In this document: piece after piece, positions 7,677 to 13,526 of the stretch
Numbering within the stretch: position 1 is the first letter of the stretch
Layout of the letters: each line of letters starts with the position of its first letter
Origin: a virus
DNA: 21,783 bases
Virus record (IMG/VR): IMGVR_UViG_3300046516_000238
Location: 1-21,783 of that record
Strand: one strand, 5' to 3'
Program-made: the position numbers and the translations under genes
The notes under the pieces: model-generated
The model's input: the letters and a program-made list of their open reading frames with translations, nothing else
Databases searched by the model: none
What the model was told of the DNA's origin: nothing

Positions 7677-8022
7677 CTTCTCTGAGATGGTCTACAGTCA
7701 CGCCCAGAATGTGTTCGGGCGTCAGGTGCTATTTACGCCAAAGGCAAACCCAACAGCAGCTTTCAGCGGACGCGGCATTCTCGATACCGATCCCATCGAC
7801 GTGCAAGCCGAAGACGGATCGATCATTTCAGAAACGCGGGTCGTTCTGGATATCCGTGATGATGAGTTTGCTGTGATGCCGGTACAGGGTGATCGTGTTG
7901 ACATCCCGGCTGACCCATCCGGCATACCAGCGCGAGGCCCTTTTGAAATTATTGATGCTGACCCAAACGGCGGCGGTGAAACAACACTGACGCTACGGCA
8001 TATCGTACCGGCCAAACCATGA
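7666..8022 (+). CDS. Putative head-closure / head-tail joining protein (lambda FII-like)
   Basis: The 118-residue product is a small beta-rich protein with the segments VLFTPKANPTAAFSGRG, ETRVVLDIRDDEFA and VQGDRVDIPA, and a strand-rich end (GETTLTLRHIV). This size and pattern are common in stopper proteins such as lambda FII, which bind under the connector and keep DNA in the head until the tail attaches. Position fits exactly: after the gp6-like connector and before the tail terminator. It overlaps the upstream gene by 11 bases and the downstream start by four (ATGA at 8019-8022). The assignment rests mainly on context and fold pattern. Confidence 0.6.
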   Translation: MAINFSEMVYSHAQNVFGRQVLFTPKANPTAAFSGRGILDTDPIDVQAEDGSIISETRVVLDIRDDEFAVMPVQGDRVDIPADPSGIPARGPFEIIDADPNGGGETTLTLRHIVPAKP

Positions 8023-8681
8023 TCGATACTCAAGGCAAGAGCATTGGCAGCGGCACAGCTAGTGGGGTGTCTAGGGGAGGCAGTGCCAGTACCGAAGCTA
8101 TCATCGTGCGCGACAAGATCGTTGCTCGTATGAAGGCAATGCCGTTCTTCAGTGGATTTAATTTCGATACCAACAAGTCAAAAGTTATTGATCCAGTGAG
8201 CATTCCGTTTGCCGGTGTTTATTTTATCAACGAAGACCTAACACCGGATGGTGATACGAATGCCGGTGAAGTACGGTTTCGTTCATCAGCCCTGTATGGT
8301 CTCTCGGTGATCGTGCAAAACAACGATGCGATTGCTGCCGAGTACACATTGGATCAGGCTTGGAAAGTTTTGACGGTCGGTATGTTTACCGATCCAACAC
8401 TGTACAACTGGAAGAATGTCGGAAAAACTGGCGAGGTTGCCATACAGGGATTTACGCGCGGCAACCGTACTCATCAATTCGGCAATGCTGGTGCCGATAA
8501 CGCTATTCCGGTTGCTGAATTGCGTTTTACGCTGACGTGCGATCTCGGCACCATCGATTTCCCGCCAGTAATCGAGGACGATCTCAAGAAAGTGCATCTA
8601 GAAACACGATACCCGGCAGGCAGCGATCCTGCCGAAGTGCAACAAACCACAGCGGAATGGGATATCGAGGTAGAGCCATGA
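8019..8681 (+). CDS. Putative tail terminator / tail completion protein (Mu gp37 position)
   Basis: This is a 220-residue protein. After a Gly/Ser-rich N-terminus it has a helix (IIVRDKIVARMKAMPFF), a strand region (IDPVSIPFAGVYFINEDLTPDG), a central block (SSALYGLSVIVQNND), a helix and a C-terminal strand block (AIPVAELRFTLTCDLG). This alternating pattern resembles tail terminators of the lambda gpU / Mu gp37 kind, which cap the growing tail tube and bind the head. It stands immediately before a gp38-like gene and the sheath gene, the same place as gp37 in Mu. Start and stop overlap neighbours as ATGA on both sides. The assignment is by context and general pattern. Confidence 0.6.
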   Translation: MIDTQGKSIGSGTASGVSRGGSASTEAIIVRDKIVARMKAMPFFSGFNFDTNKSKVIDPVSIPFAGVYFINEDLTPDGDTNAGEVRFRSSALYGLSVIVQNNDAIAAEYTLDQAWKVLTVGMFTDPTLYNWKNVGKTGEVAIQGFTRGNRTHQFGNAGADNAIPVAELRFTLTCDLGTIDFPPVIEDDLKKVHLETRYPAGSDPAEVQQTTAEWDIEVEP

Positions 8682-8869
8682 AAGTCAGAGCAAAGAACGA
8701 CGACATTAAAAAAATCCTGAAGCATCCGACAGCGGGTGCATTTCGTGAGGATGGGACCGCTGATTGGCCGGATGATTCGTACACCTTCAGGCGCATCACT
8801 GATGGTGATGTGACGACAGAGGAACAGCCACAGCCGGAAATGGCGGCGAAGAAAGTTAAGAAAGAGTGA
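8678..8869 (+). CDS. Small DUF2635-like protein (Mu gp38 counterpart)
   Basis: A 63-residue protein starts at the ATG at 8678, whose ATGA overlaps the upstream stop. It begins MKVRAKND, contains KHPTAGAFREDG, and has the segment DDSYTFRRITDGDV. This is the layout of DUF2635 proteins (MKV start, a conserved proline-bearing turn, then a strand with paired basic residues and DGDV), of which Mu gp38 is a member. The C-terminus is Lys-rich. The function is unknown, though the gene regularly lies just before the sheath gene in Mu-like phages, as it does here. A longer reading from 8537 is open but would overlap the previous gene by 145 bases and adds unrelated sequence. Confidence 0.75.
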   Translation: MKVRAKNDDIKKILKHPTAGAFREDGTADWPDDSYTFRRITDGDVTTEEQPQPEMAAKKVKKE

Positions 8870-8903
8870 TGAGCTACCGACAAACATCAGAGGAGAAATA
8901 AAA

Positions 8904-10421
8904 ATGCCCGTGTCTTTCAGTCACGTTCCCGCAAATTGGCGGATGCCACTTTACTGGGTGGAACTTGATCCTAGCAAAGCTGGCTTGCCGACTTTTCAGG
9001 GTCGCTCGTTGCTTGTCGGCATTATGAATACGGCAAGTGCAAGCGCTATGGCCAACGTGCCGGTGCCAGTGGCATCGCAGGCGCAAGCTGATGCATTGTT
9101 TGGCCAAGGTTCGATGCTGGCCAGCATGTTCCGCACTTTCTTTGCCAATAACTGGGCGAACGAAGTTTGGGGTCTGCCGGTAGCCGAGCCTGCCGGTGCA
9201 GCAGCAACTGGAACGATTGTTGTTGCATCGCCAGCAACAGGGTCTGGTACGATTGCTCTATACATTGCTGGAATGCTTGTGCCGGTGCCTGTGTCGGCGG
9301 GGGATGCGGTTGGTGTTATCGCTACATCTATTGTAACGGCGATAACTAACAACAAGGATTTGCCGGTTACGGCAGTCGCCGCGACCGGTACCGTCACGCT
9401 CACTGCCAAGTGGAAGGGCACTCTCGGTAACGAGGTCAACGTGATGCACAGCTACTACGGTACAGTTGGTGGCGAGCAGTTGCCACCGGGTGTAGCGTTG
9501 ACATTTACCCAGCCGGTCAACGGTACCGGCGATCCGATCTTCACGACCGCCATTAGCAATCTTGGTGAAACAGAAGTCGATTACGTCTGCATGCCGTTTA
9601 CTGATCAACCGTCGATGTCGGCATGGGAGGCGGAATTTGGATTCTCTGACACTGGTCGGTGGGGCTTTATCCGGCAGCACTATGGTCAGATTTTCAACGC
9701 CAAGAGCGATACTCACGCCAACCTTCTGACGTTTGCTGCCACGCGCAACAGCGCCCAGATGTCGGTTATGGCCGTCGAACTTGCCAGCCCAACTCCATCT
9801 TACCAATGGGCGGCGGCCTATACGGCGAAGGCGGCACGGGCATTGCTCAATGATCCGGCGCGGCCATTGCAGACGCTATCGCTGGATAGCTGTCTACCGG
9901 CACAGGGACAGAATCGTTTCCTGCTATCGGAGTTGAATGCTCAGGCATACGGTGGTCTGGCCACGCAACGTACAATCACAGCGACACCGGTAATCATGAG
10001 GGAATCCACTACTTACGTTAAGAACCTATACGGAAATACTGACGACGCCTATGAACTTGTCACGACGCTTGCCACACTTACCAAACTGATACGCAATCAG
10101 CGTCAGGCTATCACTAGTAAATTCCCGCGTCACAAACTGGCGGACGATGGCACAAGATTCGGCGCTGGGCAGGCCATTGTCACGCCGAAGATCATCAAGG
10201 CGGAATTGGTGGCACAGTATCGCATTGATGAGTTCAACGGACTGGTGGAGAACGGCAAGGCGTTCAAGGACAATCTTATCGTTGAACGTGACGCAAATGA
10301 TCCGAACAGAATTAATTGTCTTTATCCACCAGATTTGGTCAACCAACTTCGGATCTTTGCGGTTCTTGCGCAATTTAGACTTCAATACGATAGAGGGGTG
10401 GACACTGTAATAGCTGCATGA
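8904..10421 (+). CDS. Contractile tail sheath protein (Mu gpL-like)
   Basis: The 505-residue product matches Mu-type sheath proteins, which polymerise around the tail tube and contract at infection. It begins MPVSFSHVPANWRMPLYWVE, typical of the family. A variable, Ala/Gly/Val-rich inserted domain (about 90-200) is followed by the conserved core: DYVCMPFTDQPSM, GRWGFIRQHYGQ, the ARALLNDPARPLQTL segment, and a C-terminal domain (YRIDEFNGLVEN, LYPPDLVNQLRIFAVLAQFRLQYD) that forms inter-subunit strands. A strong Shine-Dalgarno (AGAGGAGA, 8889-8896) precedes the ATG, as expected for a high-copy protein. The last 30 codons use AGA arginine codons and more A/T-ending codons than the rest, next to the HNH gene. 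It proves a myovirus-type tail. Confidence 0.95.
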   Translation: MPVSFSHVPANWRMPLYWVELDPSKAGLPTFQGRSLLVGIMNTASASAMANVPVPVASQAQADALFGQGSMLASMFRTFFANNWANEVWGLPVAEPAGAAATGTIVVASPATGSGTIALYIAGMLVPVPVSAGDAVGVIATSIVTAITNNKDLPVTAVAATGTVTLTAKWKGTLGNEVNVMHSYYGTVGGEQLPPGVALTFTQPVNGTGDPIFTTAISNLGETEVDYVCMPFTDQPSMSAWEAEFGFSDTGRWGFIRQHYGQIFNAKSDTHANLLTFAATRNSAQMSVMAVELASPTPSYQWAAAYTAKAARALLNDPARPLQTLSLDSCLPAQGQNRFLLSELNAQAYGGLATQRTITATPVIMRESTTYVKNLYGNTDDAYELVTTLATLTKLIRNQRQAITSKFPRHKLADDGTRFGAGQAIVTPKIIKAELVAQYRIDEFNGLVENGKAFKDNLIVERDANDPNRINCLYPPDLVNQLRIFAVLAQFRLQYDRGVDTVIAA

Positions 10422-11041
10422 TGAAGCGGTGTAAAAAGTGCGGAGAGAAATTTCCGGCGACATCTGAGTTCTTCTACGAACACAGGAGACGCGGAAGAGT
10501 AGAATTACGAACAAGGTGTAAACCTTGTATTCTAAAGCAGTGTCATGAGTACGGAAAAAATAACGCTGACACTGTTCGTGAGTACAACCTGCGCCGCGCG
10601 AAGACAGAGCATCATCGTGAAATTATTCGTAAGGCGCAGGAGCGATATCGTGCGAAGCCAGAATACAGACTGAAAGATCGTAAGCAATACAGACGGACTG
10701 TCTCAACACCGGAAGGTAGAGAGAAAATCCGTGTGAAGGTGAGAAGGCGACGTGCGCGGATAAATGGCTCAACACGCCACCACACCGTAGCTGATATTAG
10801 GACAGCGTTAGAGGTGCAGAACAATCTGTGTTTCTATTGCCGCGCCGATATATCAGCAAGCTACACGGTGGACCATCTCATCCCGCTAATTCGCGGTGGA
10901 AGTGACGGTCCTGAGAATATCGTCATGGCCTGCGCGAGTTGTAACTTTCGCAAAGCCGATAGGACTCCAGAGGAGTTCAAATCCGGCATAACACACAGGA
11001 GAGCGCTATGGCGCAGCGGATTGCCGGGATTGCATTTTTAA
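10418..11041 (+). CDS. Free-standing HNH endonuclease with N-terminal zinc ribbon
   Basis: This is a 207-residue protein. Residues 5-37 form a likely zinc ribbon (C5/C8 and C34/C37). A Lys/Arg-rich helical middle (about 50-115) follows. The C-terminal HNH domain has C138xxC141, the catalytic VDHLIPL (D152, H153), N167, and C172xxC175 with N176, all intact. Free-standing HNH genes often act as homing endonucleases in phages. It lies between sheath and tube genes, which are normally adjacent. Its start is ATG 10418 or 10421 (ATGATG), overlapping the sheath stop. Its last 34 bases run into the tube gene, whose Shine-Dalgarno lies inside it. Codon use is more A/T-rich than in its neighbours. Family and insertion are clear; homing activity is inferred. 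Confidence 0.88.
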   Translation: MMKRCKKCGEKFPATSEFFYEHRRRGRVELRTRCKPCILKQCHEYGKNNADTVREYNLRRAKTEHHREIIRKAQERYRAKPEYRLKDRKQYRRTVSTPEGREKIRVKVRRRRARINGSTRHHTVADIRTALEVQNNLCFYCRADISASYTVDHLIPLIRGGSDGPENIVMACASCNFRKADRTPEEFKSGITHRRALWRSGLPGLHF

Positions 11042-11370
11042 AGGTGGACGGTGCGCAGTTTCCGTTGCGTGGAAACTTTACGGTTACCCCATCGGTGATC
11101 GAGCGAGCCGGTATCGCCGGTCAGGACTACATCCATGGCTACAGCGAATTGCCACGGGTGCCATCAATCGAGGGAGACGTATCAACCGTACCGGGACTTG
11201 CGGTCGAGGACTTCGACGCTCAGGTCAACGTCACGGTTACCGCCGAACTGGCTAATGGTTCGGTCTATGTGTTGCGCGAGGGCTGGTGTGTTTCGGCCCT
11301 TGCTATCAACGCCCGCGACGGCATGGTCCGGGTCAAATGGGAGGGTATTAGCTGCGATGAGATTCAATAA
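11008..11370 (+). CDS. Tail tube protein (Mu gpM-like)
   Basis: The 120-residue product matches the Mu gpM tail tube family, whose hexameric rings stack into the inner tube enclosed by the sheath. Visible family features are the start MAQRIAGIAFLKVDGAQFPL, the RGNFTVTPSVIERAGIAGQD segment, a DVSTVPG turn, and alternating beta strands (FDAQVNVTVTAEL, GSVYVLREGWCVSALAINA) that would form the tube wall. Length is about that of gpM. CAGGAGAG at 10997-11004 provides a good Shine-Dalgarno inside the end of the HNH gene, fitting high-level translation independent of it. The stop overlaps the next start as TAATG. Confidence 0.9.
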   Translation: MAQRIAGIAFLKVDGAQFPLRGNFTVTPSVIERAGIAGQDYIHGYSELPRVPSIEGDVSTVPGLAVEDFDAQVNVTVTAELANGSVYVLREGWCVSALAINARDGMVRVKWEGISCDEIQ

Positions 11371-11708
11371 TGGCTGAAGAACAAAAATCAGAGGGAAAGC
11401 CAGTAAACGGAGCGGAGGTTTCTGAAATTGTTGTTTCGTTGCGCAAACCAGTTATTGCGCACGGCGAGGAAGTCAAAGAACTTAGATTCCGCGAGCCTAC
11501 TGCTGGTGATATCGAAAGATGCGGCAATCCGGTGAACATCGAGTTCAATGAAGACGGCAAGCCGAAGATGACGTTCAATGAGAAGGCAATGTCGGCAATG
11601 ATGTCGCAACTAGCGACGGTGCCTACATCGACCATCAAGATGATGAACACGCGCGACTGGAATACGGCGGCGTGGAATCTCGCAAGTTTTTTCATGCCGG
11701 ACCTGTAG
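11370..11708 (+). CDS. Tail assembly chaperone, short product (zero frame)
   Basis: This 112-residue protein corresponds to the Mu gp41 / lambda G type of tail assembly chaperone, which coats the tape measure before the tube polymerises and is not in the mature virion. It has an acidic N-terminus, then VVSLRKPVIAHGEEVKELRF and REPTAGDIERCGNP, the pattern of the Mu-type chaperone family, and a C-terminal helical part (MSAMMSQLATVP, NTRDWNTAAWNLASFF). It lies between the tube and tape-measure genes as expected. Normal termination is the TAG at 11706-11708. A slippery heptamer 13 bases before that stop directs a fraction of ribosomes into the longer product. Confidence 0.85.
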   Translation: MAEEQKSEGKPVNGAEVSEIVVSLRKPVIAHGEEVKELRFREPTAGDIERCGNPVNIEFNEDGKPKMTFNEKAMSAMMSQLATVPTSTIKMMNTRDWNTAAWNLASFFMPDL

Positions 11709-11863
11709 AAGCGCTGATCCTCGATTGTTACAGGCTGGCAAAATACTACGGTCGGCCACCGGATGAGTTTCTTAATTTGCCGGTCTCCAAAATAAACAAC
11801 CACATGATGTGGACGGCTAAACTTATTGAAGCCTCGCGATCTTTAGAGGATGAGGATGGCTGA
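11370..11863 (+). CDS. Tail assembly chaperone, -1 frameshift fusion product
   Basis: A -1 slip at 11687-11693 joins the short product, after its FF, to HAGPVEALILDCYRLAKYYG and onward to the TGA at 11861-11863. The fusion is 164 residues, with 108 from the zero frame and 56 from the -1 frame. The second part is the C-terminal domain of the long chaperone form, rich in helices and Tyr/Trp (KYYGRPPDEFLNLP, NNHMMWTAKLIEAS). It has no convincing ribosome binding site of its own. Two forms made in fixed ratio by frameshifting is a conserved device in lambda (G/GT), P2 (E/E') and Mu-like phages. The second frame overlaps the following tape-measure start. The frame and the site are seen directly; the slip itself is inferred. 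Confidence 0.82.
11687..11693 (+). promoter_or_regulatory. Programmed -1 frameshift slippery heptamer T TTT TTC
   Basis: In the zero frame of the chaperone gene the codons read AGT TTT TTC ATG. The heptamer T TTT TTC fits the X XXY YYZ rule exactly: after a -1 slip both tRNAs re-pair on TTT TTT, and reading continues CAT GCC GGA. It sits 13 bases before the zero-frame stop and inside the overlap of the two reading frames, as in other tail chaperone genes. Confidence 0.85.
11696..11739 (+). promoter_or_regulatory. Candidate frameshift-stimulating stem-loop
   Basis: GCCGG (11696-11700) can pair with CTGGC (11735-11739), including one G-U, and after a bulged A (11701) CCTGTA (11702-11707) pairs with TACAGG (11729-11734). 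This makes an 11-bp stem with a 21-base loop. The outer stem starts two bases after the slippery heptamer. If it is melted by the ribosome, the inner CCTGTA stem begins eight bases after it, close to the usual spacer. The pairing is seen; stimulation is inferred. Confidence 0.5.
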
Positions 11864-13526
11864 CCAGAAAATAGAACTTGAGATAGCACTGCGCGATACG
11901 GTTTCCCAGACACTGGAAGCCATCGCCAGCAGGCTTGAAACGATGAACAAGAAGATGACTCGCGGCGGCGAGTCTATCTCCGACAGCGCCGACACAATTA
12001 AGAAGCTGGCCGATAATACCAAGCAAACCGGTCTGGACGCGAAAGACAGCACCAAATCATTGCTGACGATGAATGACGTGCTGAAGCAGATGTCGATGCT
12101 GATGGTCAGCGGACCAGTCGGCGCTGTGGTTGGCATAGCTGTTGCGGCGGGGATGGCGGCAGAAGGGGTAACCAACTTTGTCAAGAAGCGTCTTGAGTTA
12201 AGGAATCTAGCGACAGAGACAGGTCTTTCCGAAAACCAGATATCGGTCATGCAACGCGCCCAAGACAAGATGGGCATTCCGCTGGCGACAGCGACAGGCA
12301 ACATCAAGCAAATTGCTGGTTCGCTGACCGAACTGAGGATCAAGAAGACCGGCAGCGAACTGTACCAAGGCTTAGCAGATATCGGTCAGGGCAAGTTTGC
12401 TGATGAATTGCTGAAGATGGTTGAGAGCGGCAAGATCGATGAAGCGGCCAGAGCGCTCATTGCAAAACATGCCGAGTTAAGAGCCATTGATATCGACACA
12501 GCACGAAAATATGCGACTCATGCTGTCAAGCTGCCGGAATCGATGTTGATGGGATACGAAGAGGCGGCAAGGGGACTTGAGCCTGCCTACCGCGTCAACC
12601 TCGATCACGCTGTGGAGTGGGTCAAGGAGATGGAGATTATCCACGCGCGGGCAAGATCGGTTGTCGATACGGCAATGCATAATGCCTTTGGCCGCATGGC
12701 TTGGTTCGTGGAGCATATGGACTACAGTTTTCTGACCGGCAAACCAAACCCGAAATACTGGGGGCCGTCTGCCCCTCCCGTGCCACCACCGCTGCCATCA
12801 ATATCGGGGACAGGTGTTGGATCGATGACGCCGAAAGAACTTGACAATTATGCTAATTCAAAAAAGCAGAGCCTGAAAAAACAAAAGGACATCGGCACCA
12901 TCCTGCAAGATATGTGGGACAAGACAAAGAGCACGGTCGGTCGGCAGGAAGGTGGACCTGTCACATCGGGAAATATGTACAGGGTTGGTGAGCGCGGGCC
13001 GGAAGTATTCGCCGCTGGCGGGCAATACGCGATGGTCGGTGAAGGAGGGCCAGAAGTTATTCGGGCACCGACATCCGGCAACATCACCAAGGCTGATCTC
13101 ACGCGCGGTGCTCAGGTTGCTCGCGAGCGGGTTGAGAGCGTTGCGCGTGACTGGCAACCGCCAAGTCCTTCATCCGTTATTGCCAACAGAGCTTTAGGGT
13201 TTTTCGCTCCAAAGGGTTTATCTAATGCAGTGGAGTGGTTGAAGACGGAAGGTGCCAAGGGGGCGCAGTCTGAATGGAGGCCGTGGCTGAGACAGAAACT
13301 AGGCATTGAAGACCCCAAAGAACCGACACCGTGGGAGGCTGGCGGTTCGTGGGGTGAGGCCAGACCGATTTTATCATCGGCCCTTAGTGGCGAACTGAGG
13401 AACCCCACTACCAGACTGGATGCTTCCGTAACCTTCAACAACGTGCCACCCGGCGTGAGTACATCAGCCGAAGCCGATGGCATGGACAGCTTCAAGATGG
13501 CTCGTAGCCAGCCGCTGGTGAACTGA
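11856..13526 (+). CDS. Tape-measure-like protein 1 (without hydrolase domain)
   Basis: This protein of about 556 residues is placed where the tape measure belongs, after the tail chaperone. The N-terminal 300 residues are helical and start MADQKIELEIALRDTV. A hydrophobic stretch (SGPVGAVVGIAVAAGMAA) occurs near residue 90. A Pro-rich linker (SAPPVPPPLP) follows, then the element GGPVTSGNMYRVGERGPEVF, found near the C-terminal part of many tape measures. The end, DASVTFNNVPPGV, is typical of Mu-type tape measures. The start is taken at 11856, not 11850, because AGAGGA (11845-11850) then has a proper spacing and the paralog downstream begins MADDPQVDIEVALKD. It is shorter than most tape measures and is paralogous to the next gene. 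Whether it measures length, plugs the tube or is a duplicate is open. Confidence 0.8.
   Translation: MADQKIELEIALRDTVSQTLEAIASRLETMNKKMTRGGESISDSADTIKKLADNTKQTGLDAKDSTKSLLTMNDVLKQMSMLMVSGPVGAVVGIAVAAGMAAEGVTNFVKKRLELRNLATETGLSENQISVMQRAQDKMGIPLATATGNIKQIAGSLTELRIKKTGSELYQGLADIGQGKFADELLKMVESGKIDEAARALIAKHAELRAIDIDTARKYATHAVKLPESMLMGYEEAARGLEPAYRVNLDHAVEWVKEMEIIHARARSVVDTAMHNAFGRMAWFVEHMDYSFLTGKPNPKYWGPSAPPVPPPLPSISGTGVGSMTPKELDNYANSKKQSLKKQKDIGTILQDMWDKTKSTVGRQEGGPVTSGNMYRVGERGPEVFAAGGQYAMVGEGGPEVIRAPTSGNITKADLTRGAQVARERVESVARDWQPPSPSSVIANRALGFFAPKGLSNAVEWLKTEGAKGAQSEWRPWLRQKLGIEDPKEPTPWEAGGSWGEARPILSSALSGELRNPTTRLDASVTFNNVPPGVSTSAEADGMDSFKMARSQPLVN
12987..13004 (+). repeat. 18-base repeat shared with the second tape-measure gene (copy 1)
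   Basis: GGTGAGCGCGGGCCGGAA here is identical to bases 14561-14578. Both copies encode GERGPE in the same frame of two paralogous proteins. It is a short conserved patch within otherwise diverged tandem duplicates. Confidence 0.8.

Noticed and set aside
8537-8677. N-terminal extension of the gp38-like gene
   Set aside because: The ATG at 8678 overlaps the previous stop as ATGA and gives the expected MKV start. The extension reads an unrelated frame of the tail-terminator gene.
11672-11863. Independent small gene of 63 codons after the tail chaperone
   Set aside because: It has no ribosome site, its ATG lies inside the chaperone frame, and the slippery heptamer explains it better as the -1 part of a fusion.
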